This document shows positions 36,590 through 44,671 of a DNA stretch of 64,000 nucleotides, piece by piece (within the stretch, counting starts at the first letter, position 1; every line of letters starts with the position of its first letter). Source of the stretch: Collinsella aerofaciens (GTDB taxonomy: Bacteria; Actinomycetota; Coriobacteriia; Coriobacteriales; Coriobacteriaceae); contig NZ_JADNHZ010000015.1 of the NCBI RefSeq assembly GCF_015554145.1, positions 1 to 64,000 on the forward strand, given 5' to 3'. The position numbers were made by a program, and so were the translations under genes. The notes under the pieces were generated by a model that saw nothing but the letters and a program-made list of their open reading frames with translations, did no database searches and was not told the origin of the DNA.

Positions 36590-36785
36590 CTAAAACGCCT
36601 TCTCGCTCAAGAATTCCCTGAACGCGGGGATGTCGAAGCCGACGAGGCCACGTCCACGTTCCCCGATAACGCCGTCCTCGAGGAGGCGGCGCTTGTACTG
36701 GCTTGCATAGTTGCTGGCGACGCCCATACGCTTGGCGATCTCCGAGACCCTGCTGGATCCAGAATCAGGCAGAAGATTGTGAGTG
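36590..36785 (-). pseudogene. Remnant of an ATPase C-terminal winged helix
   Basis: Encodes SSRVSEIAKRMGVASNYASQYKRRLLEDGVIGERGRGLVGFDIPAFREFLSEKA, which resembles the C-terminal winged-helix tail of an archaeal-type AAA ATPase. There is no ATPase part: the frame is cut by a hairpin at 36786. It is probably a leftover from rearrangement next to the intact DUF4143 ATPase. Confidence 0.5.
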
Positions 36786-36812
36786 AAAATCGGGAGTAGC
36801 ACTCCCGATTTT
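36786..36812. terminator. Compact hairpin, possible terminator
   Basis: Perfect 12-bp arms AAAATCGGGAGT / ACTCCCGATTTT with a 3-nt loop, U-rich on both strands. It sits between the ATPase remnant and the DUF4143 gene. Confidence 0.6.
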
Positions 36813-36864
36813 GACCAATTAACGTTTGTACGAGATAATAGGCTCCATAACGGGAGGCGATTCT

Positions 36865-38073
36865 ATGTACATCGAGCGCGAAATTGAACAGACGATAGAT
36901 TCGATGCTGGGACAGGGAAAAGTTGTCCTGGTGACCGGAGCGCGCCAAGTTGGGAAGACGACGGTTCTCAAGCAACATCTAGGCGACCGATTCGACTATG
37001 TTTCGATGGAGAACCCGCGGGACTATCTTCTTGCAAAAGAGGATGCCGCCCTGTTTTTCGAGTCTCATGATTTGCCGATCATCATTGATGAGATTCAGCG
37101 CGTGCCTGAGCTTTTTTCTCCGGTGAAGTGGGTTGTCGATCAATCAGAGGAGAAGGGCCGAATCGTCCTCACGGGATCCCAGACATATCACCTCATGAAA
37201 GGGGTGAGCGAATCTTTGGCGGGGAGGATTAGAATTCTGGAGATGCCCTCTTTAAGCTTGCGAGAGCTTGTTGGTGGTTCCCAGGGCCCTCGTCCGTATA
37301 TCCCCAAAAAGGTTTCCTTGGCCTCTAAGATGTCTTCGGGAAATATTTGGAACATCATCCATAGGGGTTCGATGCCCGAACTGCAAGACCCAAATATCGA
37401 TTGGGACTCCTATTATTCCGACTACGTTGCCGCATATCTCGAACGCGATGTTCGCGATCTTGTAAACGTGAAGGATGAGGCGAAGTTCTACAGCTTTATG
37501 GTCGCGTGCGCAGCGAGAACGGGGCAACTGTTAAATGCCACCGATATTGGAAACACCGTTGACGTCGACCGTAAGACGGTGAAGGCTTGGCTCTCGGTTT
37601 TGCAGGCGTCGAACATCGTTCGGATTGTCGAGCCCTTTTGGCCTAATGTCGATAAGCGTCTGACCAAGACCCCTAAGATATTCTTTATGGATACAGGTCT
37701 TGTTTGTCATCTAACGAGGTGGATAACGCCGGAGCAATTGCGCAACGGGGCCGCGGCGGGGCATATATTTGAGACGTTCGTTGTCTCGGAAATTTTGAAG
37801 AGCTTTATGAACGCGGGGAAGAGCCTTCGCGACGTATGGTTCTATCGAGACCAAAAGAAGCGCGAAATTGATTTGCTCATTCAAGAGGGCCATATTCTCC
37901 ATCCCGTCGAGGTGAAGATGTCAGCCACGGTGGGCAAAGATGCAGTAAAGAATTTTTCCTGTCTCGAGGGCCTGACCGGCTATGAAATTGGGTTTGGACA
38001 CGTTGTCTGTCAAACCCCGGATCCATACCTTATTACCAAGGATGTCCAAGCGATTCCCGTGTGGGGCATATGA
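36865..38073 (+). CDS. AAA ATPase with DUF4143 domain
   Basis: A 402-residue P-loop ATPase. Walker A is VTGARQVGKTT (about 24-34), Walker B is LPIIIDEIQRVP, sensor-like RIVLTGSQTY, and the DUF4143 C-terminal domain includes FFMDTGLVCHLTRW and the nuclease-like ending REIDLLIQEGHILHPVEVKMS. Such proteins are common in accessory regions of gut anaerobes and their function is unproven. The ATG at 36865 follows GGGAGG by 7 nt. It is intact and closed by a shared bidirectional terminator. Confidence 0.88.
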   Translation: MYIEREIEQTIDSMLGQGKVVLVTGARQVGKTTVLKQHLGDRFDYVSMENPRDYLLAKEDAALFFESHDLPIIIDEIQRVPELFSPVKWVVDQSEEKGRIVLTGSQTYHLMKGVSESLAGRIRILEMPSLSLRELVGGSQGPRPYIPKKVSLASKMSSGNIWNIIHRGSMPELQDPNIDWDSYYSDYVAAYLERDVRDLVNVKDEAKFYSFMVACAARTGQLLNATDIGNTVDVDRKTVKAWLSVLQASNIVRIVEPFWPNVDKRLTKTPKIFFMDTGLVCHLTRWITPEQLRNGAAAGHIFETFVVSEILKSFMNAGKSLRDVWFYRDQKKREIDLLIQEGHILHPVEVKMSATVGKDAVKNFSCLEGLTGYEIGFGHVVCQTPDPYLITKDVQAIPVWGI

Positions 38074-38087
38074 TATACGTTGCAACG

Positions 38088-38130
38088 AGCGGGGCCCGGA
38101 GCGCAATGCTGATGCGCTCCGGGCCCCGCT
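38088..38130. terminator. Bidirectional hairpin between ATPase and parC
   Basis: Perfect 18-bp arms (AGCGGGGCCCGGAGCGCA and complement) with a 7-nt loop. It separates two convergent genes. T content after the stem is low. Confidence 0.7.
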
Positions 38131-38166
38131 GCTTTGTGAACCCATGACGGTTTGGTCGCCGTTGTT

Positions 38167-40407
38167 TTAGTCAAACAAGCTCGGCATGTCGTTTTCCTTC
38201 ATGAGCGCACCGGCAGAGGGGAGGCTCTGTGCGGTGAACTTCTCGGCCGAGACACCGGCGCCAAGAATCTCCTCGGTCGTGCCGACGGTGGTGACCGAGC
38301 GGCCTTTCTTGGCCGTGAAAGCCTGGACGCCCTGCGTGTTGGTGGTCGTCTTGGTCTTGAGCAGCGACGTGTTGAAGTTCATCAGGCGGTAGTCGCTCGA
38401 GACCAGCGCGAGGTCGCGGTCTTCCTTGAGCACCTGCGCATACAGCAGCTTGCTGCCGCCGTAGATGGCGTTCTTGAGGCGCTTGCGGTTGGTCTTGGTG
38501 ACGTATCCGGAAAGTGCGACGCGCACCACGCGGCCGTTCTCAAAGACGAACAGCACATCGGCCTTGTAATCCTCGGGGTCGATGACCCAGATGACGCTCT
38601 CGTCGGGTTCCATCTCAAGATCGGTCGGCAGGTACGAGCCCAGCTGGGCCGACTTGGTGTCCTCAAACGCCGCAACCTTGCACTTGTACACCTGGCTCTT
38701 ATTGGTAAAGACCAGCAGCTCGTGGGTGTTGGAGGACGGGAACTCGATAAAGGGTTTGTCGCCGTCCTTGTACTTGAGCGTGGTCGCCTTCTTGAGCACG
38801 CGGTCCGTCATCTTCTTAAGATAGCCATCGCGCGAGAGCATGATGGTGACCGGGTACTCCTCGACCTCGGGCTCCAGGCTCACCTCGATAACCTCATGGG
38901 GCTCGATCCTGCCCGTGCGGCGCGGCATCACGTACTTCTTGTTGACCGCTGCCAGCTCGTCGCTGATGACTTTCTTGATGTTCTCCTCGCTGGAGAGGAT
39001 CTCCTCAAGCTCGGCAATCTCGCCCTCAAGCTTGGCAATGTCCTTGGTGCGGTTGAGGATGTACTCCTCGTTGATGTTGCGGAGCTTGAGCTCGGCAACA
39101 AACTCGGCCTGGGTCTCGTCGATGTCGAAACCCTTCATAAGGTTGGGCACGACCTCGGCCTCGAGCTTGGTGCCGCGGATGATGGCGATCGCCTTGTCGA
39201 TGTCGAGCAGAATTGCCTCGAGGCCGTGCAGCAGGTGCAGACGCTCGGACTTTTTGCCCAGGTCAAAGTTAATGCGGCGACGCGTGGACTCAATACGCCA
39301 CTTGACCCACTCGTGCAGGATCTGGCGCACACCCATAACGCGAGGGTAACCATCGACCAGCACATTGAAGTTGCACGAGAACGAATCCTGCAGCGTGGTC
39401 GAGCGATAGAGCTTGGCCATGAGCTTGTCGGGGTCGACGCCGCGCTTAAGATCGATGGCGATACGCAGGCCCGAAAGGTCGGTCTCGTCACGGATGTCGG
39501 CGATCTCTTTGACCTTGCCCTCCTTGGAGAGCTTGACGATGCGCTCGATGATGACATCGGTTTTGGTGGTGTAGGGGATCTCGTAGACCTCGATGATGCG
39601 CTCTTCGGGAATCCAGCGCCAGCGGGAGCGGATCTGGAAGCTGCCAAGGCCGGTCTCGATTATCTTTTCCATCTCCTCGCGGCGGTAGATAATTTCGCCG
39701 CCGGTCGAGAAGTCGGGCATGGGCATGTACTCGAGCAGGTCGCAGTCGGGATCCTGCAGGTAATGCATTGTGGCGGTACAGACCTCGTTGAGGTTGAAAC
39801 CGCAGATATCGGATGCCATGGCGACGCCGATGCCCTTGTTGGCCGAGACGAGGATGTTGGGGAACGTGGTGGGCAGCAGGCGTGGCTCCTTCATGGCGCC
39901 GTCGTAGCTGTCGACGAAGTCGACCGGGTCCTTGTCGATGTCCTTGAAGATCTCGGCGCTAATGGGGGAGAGCTTTGCCTCGGTATAGCGCGAGGCGGCG
40001 TAGCTCAGGTCGCCCGAATAGTACTTGCCAAAGTTGCCCTTCGACTCCACGAAGGGGGCGAGCAACGCCTCGTTGCCGGTGGCCAGGCGCACCATCGTCT
40101 CGTAGATCGCGGCGTCGCCGTGCGGGTTGAGCTTCATGGTCTGGCCCACGATGTTGGCGCTCTTCTGGCGCTCGCCCTTGAGCAGACCCATCTTGTACAT
40201 GGTGTAGAGCAGCTTGCGGTGCGAGGGCTTAAAGCCGTCAATCTCGGGGAACGCACGCGAGACGTTGACGCTCATAGCGTAGGGCATGTAGTTGACCTCG
40301 AGCGTCTGCGTGATCGGCTGATCGGTGACCTCGGAGTGCAGGCCGATGACGTTCTCGGCGTTGACCTGCTTTTTCTTGGGCTGGTTCTTCGTCTTCTTCT
40401 TTGCCAC
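38167..40407 (-). CDS. parC: Type II topoisomerase subunit A (ParC-like)
   Basis: DNA breakage-reunion subunit, 746 residues. The N-terminal FPEIDGFKPSHRKLLYTMYKMGL and the active-site Tyr in SYAASRYTEAKLSP are clear. The C-terminal beta-propeller repeats (VLVFTNKSQVYKCKV, ADVLFVFENGRVVRVALSGY) are present but few, so it is shorter than typical GyrA. It starts at GTG 40407 with GAGG 5 nt upstream. It is the second gene of an operon with the ParE-like gene 45 nt upstream. It is probably the decatenating topoisomerase, or a second gyrase; the sequence alone does not separate them. Confidence 0.88.
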   Translation of the reverse strand: MAKKKTKNQPKKKQVNAENVIGLHSEVTDQPITQTLEVNYMPYAMSVNVSRAFPEIDGFKPSHRKLLYTMYKMGLLKGERQKSANIVGQTMKLNPHGDAAIYETMVRLATGNEALLAPFVESKGNFGKYYSGDLSYAASRYTEAKLSPISAEIFKDIDKDPVDFVDSYDGAMKEPRLLPTTFPNILVSANKGIGVAMASDICGFNLNEVCTATMHYLQDPDCDLLEYMPMPDFSTGGEIIYRREEMEKIIETGLGSFQIRSRWRWIPEERIIEVYEIPYTTKTDVIIERIVKLSKEGKVKEIADIRDETDLSGLRIAIDLKRGVDPDKLMAKLYRSTTLQDSFSCNFNVLVDGYPRVMGVRQILHEWVKWRIESTRRRINFDLGKKSERLHLLHGLEAILLDIDKAIAIIRGTKLEAEVVPNLMKGFDIDETQAEFVAELKLRNINEEYILNRTKDIAKLEGEIAELEEILSSEENIKKVISDELAAVNKKYVMPRRTGRIEPHEVIEVSLEPEVEEYPVTIMLSRDGYLKKMTDRVLKKATTLKYKDGDKPFIEFPSSNTHELLVFTNKSQVYKCKVAAFEDTKSAQLGSYLPTDLEMEPDESVIWVIDPEDYKADVLFVFENGRVVRVALSGYVTKTNRKRLKNAIYGGSKLLYAQVLKEDRDLALVSSDYRLMNFNTSLLKTKTTTNTQGVQAFTAKKGRSVTTVGTTEEILGAGVSAEKFTAQSLPSAGALMKENDMPSLFD

Positions 40408-40452
40408 GATTTCCTCTTGAACTTCTTATGGGCCGTCGTTATCGATTTGCTG

Positions 40453-42450
40453 CTACTGCAGGTCCAGCTGGTCCAGGTATTCCTTGCCGTGCTCGGAGAT
40501 GTGACGCTTGCGGCCCGTCTCGTCGTTGCCCAGCAACAGGTTGAACATGGTCTCCATCTTGGTGACGTCCTCGGGTTCTACCTTGATCAGGCGGCGCGTC
40601 TCGGGGTTCATGGTGGTGAGCCACATCATGTCCGGATCGTTCTCACCAAGACCCTTGGAGCGGTTGATGGAGCACTTCTGGTCGCCAATCTCCTTGAGGA
40701 TCCCGTTCTTCTCGAGCTCGGTGTAGGCAAAGTAGGTCTTCTCTTTGCAGTTAATCTCGTAGAGCGGCGACTCGGCGATATAGACGTAGCCCTCGTCGAT
40801 AAGCGTGGGCACCAGGCGATAGAGCATGGTGAGCACAAGCGTGCGGATGTGATAACCGTCGACGTCGGCGTCCGTACAGATGATGACCTTGTTCCAGTTG
40901 AGGTTGTCCAGGTCGAAGGCACCGAGGTTCTTGATGCGCTTGTCCTTGATCTCTACGCCGCAGCCCAGCACGCGCATGAGGTCCATGATGATGTCGGACT
41001 TAAAGATGCGCGGATAATCTTCCTTTAGGCAGTTGAGGATCTTGCCGCGGACGGGCATGACACCCTGGAACTCGGCATCGCGCGACGTGCGAATGGCGCC
41101 TGCTGCCGAGTCGCCCTCTACGATGTAGATCTCGCGGCGGCTCTTGTCCTTGGAGCGGCAATCGATGAACTTTTGCACGCGGTTGGCCATGTCGGTCTTC
41201 TGTTGCAGATTGGTCTTGATGCTCTGGCGCGTCTTCTCGGCGTTCTCGCGCGAGCGCTTGTTGATGAGCACCTGCTCCATGATCTTGTTGGCGGCGTCTT
41301 TGTTCTCGATCAGATAGGTCGAGAGGCGCTCCTTAAAGAATGCCGTCATCGCCTGCTGGATAAAGCGGTTATTGATGGCCTTCTTAGTCTGGTTTTCGTA
41401 GGACGTCTGGGTGGAGAAGCAGTTGGTCACCAGCACCAGACAGTCCTGGACGTCCTGCCACTTAATGCCGCTCTCGTTTTTGTTGTACTTGCCCTGTTGC
41501 TTGATGTAGGCATCGATGGCGCTGGTCAGAGCACTACGGGCGGCCTTTTCGGGCGAACCGCCGTTCTCGAGCCATGATGAGTTGTGGTAGTACTCCTGCA
41601 TCATGAAGGTGCGCGAGAAGCACATGCACGCGGTAATCTTGACGTTGTAGTCGGGCAGGTCCTCGCGGTCGCGACCGCGGCGGTCGGCCTCGATAAAGAA
41701 GGGCTCGGTGAGGTAGTCGGCACCGACCTTCTCGAGCACGTAGTCCTCGATGCCCTTGGGATAGCAAAAATCCTCTTCGGTAAATTCGCCATCGTCGCCC
41801 TCAATGCATAGGCGGAAGGTCACGTTGGCATTGACCACGGCCTGGCGGCGCATGGTCTCGCGATACCAATCGTGGGGGATGCTGATGGAGGTAAAGACCT
41901 CAAGATCGGGGCGCCACTTGATGGTGGTGCCGGTGCGGTCCTCGTCGCTGGGCTCAATCTCGAGCGCCTTCTTCTTGGCGCCGACGACCTTGCCCTTCTT
42001 AAAGTGTAAGGAGTACTTGTTACCGTCACGCCAGACAGTGACGTCCATGTACTCGGAAGCGTACTGGGTCGCGCAGGAGCCCAGGCCGTTGGTGCCGAGC
42101 GAGAAGTCGTAGTCGCCGCCCTGGTTGTTGTTATACTTGCCGCCGGCGTAGAGCTCGCAGAAGACGAGCTCCCAGTTAAAGCGCTTCTCAGAAGGGTTCC
42201 AGTCGAGCGGGCAGCCGCGGCCGTTGTCCTCTACCTGAATGGAGCCATCGCGAAAGGCGGTAAGGGTGATGAGTTTGCCGTAGCCCTGGCGCGCCTCGTC
42301 AACGGCGTTGGACAGGATCTCGAAGGCGGCATGCGCGCAACCGTCGAGCCCGTCCGAGCCAAAGATGACGGCGGGGCGCAGGCGTACGCGCTCCTCGTCC
42401 TTGAGCTGACGAATACTGTCGTTACCATAGTTTGCGGTGTTTTTTGCCAT
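40453..42450 (-). CDS. parE: Type II topoisomerase subunit B (ParE-like)
   Basis: ATPase subunit, 665 residues. The GHKL domain has EILSNAVDEARQGYG, VEDNGRGCP and SLGTNGLGSC (ATP lid). The TOPRIM region has YIVEGDSAAGAIRTSRD and IICTDADVDGYHIRTL. The C-terminal Gyr-B tail includes QKCSINRSKGLGENDPDMMW. It is first in the operon with parC. The upstream region (42451-42818) holds a LexA-like box about 100 nt before the ATG and a 10-bp inverted repeat at 42631-42674 (TTATGGGCCA and complement). Confidence 0.9.
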   Translation of the reverse strand: MAKNTANYGNDSIRQLKDEERVRLRPAVIFGSDGLDGCAHAAFEILSNAVDEARQGYGKLITLTAFRDGSIQVEDNGRGCPLDWNPSEKRFNWELVFCELYAGGKYNNNQGGDYDFSLGTNGLGSCATQYASEYMDVTVWRDGNKYSLHFKKGKVVGAKKKALEIEPSDEDRTGTTIKWRPDLEVFTSISIPHDWYRETMRRQAVVNANVTFRLCIEGDDGEFTEEDFCYPKGIEDYVLEKVGADYLTEPFFIEADRRGRDREDLPDYNVKITACMCFSRTFMMQEYYHNSSWLENGGSPEKAARSALTSAIDAYIKQQGKYNKNESGIKWQDVQDCLVLVTNCFSTQTSYENQTKKAINNRFIQQAMTAFFKERLSTYLIENKDAANKIMEQVLINKRSRENAEKTRQSIKTNLQQKTDMANRVQKFIDCRSKDKSRREIYIVEGDSAAGAIRTSRDAEFQGVMPVRGKILNCLKEDYPRIFKSDIIMDLMRVLGCGVEIKDKRIKNLGAFDLDNLNWNKVIICTDADVDGYHIRTLVLTMLYRLVPTLIDEGYVYIAESPLYEINCKEKTYFAYTELEKNGILKEIGDQKCSINRSKGLGENDPDMMWLTTMNPETRRLIKVEPEDVTKMETMFNLLLGNDETGRKRHISEHGKEYLDQLDLQ

Positions 42451-42549
42451 GCTCGCTCTCTCGATACTCCTTTGCTGCGTTTAAGTCATATAGATAGTCA
42501 AGGTAGCATAGCCCAGCCCTTGGGCGATTCCACCCAACACGAAATCCAT

Positions 42550-42563
42550 CGAACAATCGTTCG
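42550..42563. promoter_or_regulatory. LexA-like SOS box
   Basis: CGAACAATCGTTCG is a perfect CGAAC-N4-GTTCG dyad, the actinobacterial and Gram-positive LexA consensus. It lies 100 nt upstream of parE, in the divergent gap with the lipoprotein gene. Confidence 0.55.
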
Positions 42564-42818
42564 GATTAACGGGTAAAACGTGTCGTGCGGATTGTTGTTC
42601 CGAATCGAACAGTGGGACAAGCGTCTCGTTTTATGGGCCACGGGCGTGCGTGTGCGAGTCCCTTTGGCCCATAAGGAACGCTGGCGGGTCGTTATTTGGG
42701 CCGTGGGTCACTTCGCCGGCGTCGTGTTTCGTCATACGCTCATAGCGGAAGCCGATGCCACGGGGTCGACTTGGGACTCGGGCAACGGATGAGCTGCAAG
42801 CCGAAAGGAGCGGTGAGG

Positions 42819-43835
42819 ATGATGAAGCCCATGACGAAGAAGCTGCTGTTAGGAATTCCCACCGTGACGCTTTCGGCCGTGCTGGCATGTACGGTGGCCG
42901 GCTGCGGCGGTAATGCGCCGAGTGGCTCGGGCGGGAGCGCACCTGTGCAGGAGAAGGCCGAGAAGCCCAAGGCCTATGAGTCGCAGACGGTCGAGGTGGC
43001 AGGCATTACCTATGAGTCGGTGGCTCACGGTACGTTCTATCGCGGTGATGCCAAGAAGCAGGACGGCTTTTACCTGCACATCAAGATTACCAACAACAAC
43101 ACAAAGAACAGGACGTTCAGTTCCTTTAACGTGCATGCTGCCCAGGGCGATCTTGAGGCAGGCGACCCGTTGTTTACTTCCGGCAAGGCGGCCGTGCTCG
43201 ACTACGTTGCAAGCGAGGCTCCCGATGAGCTTCACGAGGGCATCGATCTTTCCAAGAGGCCAGATATCGGCCCGGGCGAGACCGTTGAGTACGTGTATTT
43301 CTGGGCCCCCAAGACGGCGTACTACGGGCCCATCACTGTCGAGTTCGTAGACGCTTACGCCCCCGCCAAGAATTATGAGGCCATGCACTTTGACACCACG
43401 GGATGCGAGACCAAGGAGTTCAAGGCGGCCGGCGGCGTGGCCGATTCTGGCGAGAAGGCAGATTTAACGGGCATCGACTGCGCATCGTACAGCATCGAGG
43501 CCGCCGATGGGTACACGCTGGATTCGTCCGACGAAGAGCGCGAAAAGGCAAACTTCTTCCACGACGAGACTGGAGGACGCCTGAACATCAGCATCTTCCC
43601 GCGTTCGCCGGAGGAAGAGGTTGCAAGCCTAGAGCAGGTCTACGAAGGCAAGGAGACAACAACCGACCAGGTCGAGTACAACGGCATAACGTGGCTGCGC
43701 TTTACCGGTCCCGACAACGGCCATACACTGTTTGCGACGGCTCCCGCAACGGGTGAAACCGTCCGCGTGTCGATCGGCTGGAAGATCGATTGGGACGCCG
43801 CCGTGCCCATGATGGAGGCACTGAAGCTCAAATAA
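42819..43835 (+). CDS. Secreted lipoprotein, DUF4352-like
   Basis: A 338-residue exported protein with a lipoprotein signal peptide: KKLLLGIPTVTLSAVLACTVAGC, lipobox VAGC. A Gly/Ser/Pro linker follows, then a domain with FYLHIKITNNNTKNRTFSSFNVHAAQGD, of the immunoglobulin-like DUF4352 type often seen in telomere-repeat-like or signalling lipoproteins. A second C-terminal domain (ISIFPRSPEEEVASLEQVYEG) has no assignment. The ATG at 42819 follows AAGGAG by 8 nt. It is anchored in the membrane outer face; role unknown. A strong terminator follows. Confidence 0.82.
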   Translation: MMKPMTKKLLLGIPTVTLSAVLACTVAGCGGNAPSGSGGSAPVQEKAEKPKAYESQTVEVAGITYESVAHGTFYRGDAKKQDGFYLHIKITNNNTKNRTFSSFNVHAAQGDLEAGDPLFTSGKAAVLDYVASEAPDELHEGIDLSKRPDIGPGETVEYVYFWAPKTAYYGPITVEFVDAYAPAKNYEAMHFDTTGCETKEFKAAGGVADSGEKADLTGIDCASYSIEAADGYTLDSSDEEREKANFFHDETGGRLNISIFPRSPEEEVASLEQVYEGKETTTDQVEYNGITWLRFTGPDNGHTLFATAPATGETVRVSIGWKIDWDAAVPMMEALKLK

Positions 43836-43863
43836 CGCCGCGATTCTCACGTCAGGCGACTCA

Positions 43864-43898
43864 GGGCTGGCTCCGAGTTATCGGGGCCAGCCCCTTTT
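43864..43898 (+). terminator. Terminator of lipoprotein gene
   Basis: GGGCTGGC…GCCAGCCC with inner CCGA/TCGG pairing and a 4-nt loop, then CTTTT. Confidence 0.85.
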
Positions 43899-43945
43899 GG
43901 TGTTCGATAAGCCGAGTCGGCGTCTCACACAAAAGTAACTAGGAG

Positions 43946-44671
43946 CTAGCGAGGCCTATCCGAATTGACCTCATTGGCGGTGTCTTTTTCGAGCGCCGTG
44001 CGGCGGGCGCTGTAGGCGACAAGGCCGGCCCCAACTGCGGCGAGTGCTGCTGCGGCTGCGGTTAGGGGGACGTTGCTGTCGCCCGTGCCGGCGAGCGCGC
44101 CCGCTTTTCCGGAGCGCTTGTTATTGCCGTGATCCTTGCCGCTGCCGGAGCTGCTTCCGCCGGAGCCGCCGCCCTCGTCAGTACCGCCGCCACTCGAGCC
44201 ACCATCGCCGTCTGCTGTCATCGGGGCGTCGTGAAGTCCTGTCGTATCCGCACTGTCGCATACGCCGACCTGAGCTTCTGAGCGTTCGCATGCCGCGTCG
44301 GGCACATGAAGCTCGTGCAGTACGGCACCCAGCGTCGAGTTTGCGCCGGGTCGAATTTCCTCGAGCGTCACGGGGTCGAGTGCCACCAGGTCACGCGCCT
44401 TTGCGTAGAGCGTGACGCGTTTGCCCACTTCGTCGCTCCAACTCTCTGGGATGGCAAAGCTCATGCGGAACTGTGCCGTGCAACCCGGTGCCAGCACGGC
44501 GTTGCCGTTGTCGGCTACCAGCGGGTGCGTTGCAAAACGCGCGCCCAGCGTCTCGAGCGCATATTTCTCGCGTGCCATATCGTTGGCCGAAGCACCCTCG
44601 GCAAGTTCTGGATCGTAGATCGAAGCCATGCGTGCGTTCGCTCCGAACCCGATGGATGCGCTGGAGAACGG
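43946..44671 (-). pseudogene. Severed C-terminal anchor of the large surface protein
   Basis: Directly continues the reading frame of the gene at 44672 after its TAG stop: PFSSASIGFGANARMASIYDPE, then 210 more residues. It contains the Gly/Ser linker (GGSSGGGTDEGGGSGG) and the C-terminal sorting-like signal LAGTGDSNVPLTAAAAAL, hydrophobic helix and YSARR. No ribosome site precedes the internal ATG at 44629. It is best read as the lost end of one 1,455-residue protein. Confidence 0.75.

Noticed and set aside
38152-41028. A 958-codon open frame on the plus strand opposite parC and parE
   Set aside because: Same cause: antisense of well-supported topoisomerase genes; the translation is repetitive and unlike any protein.
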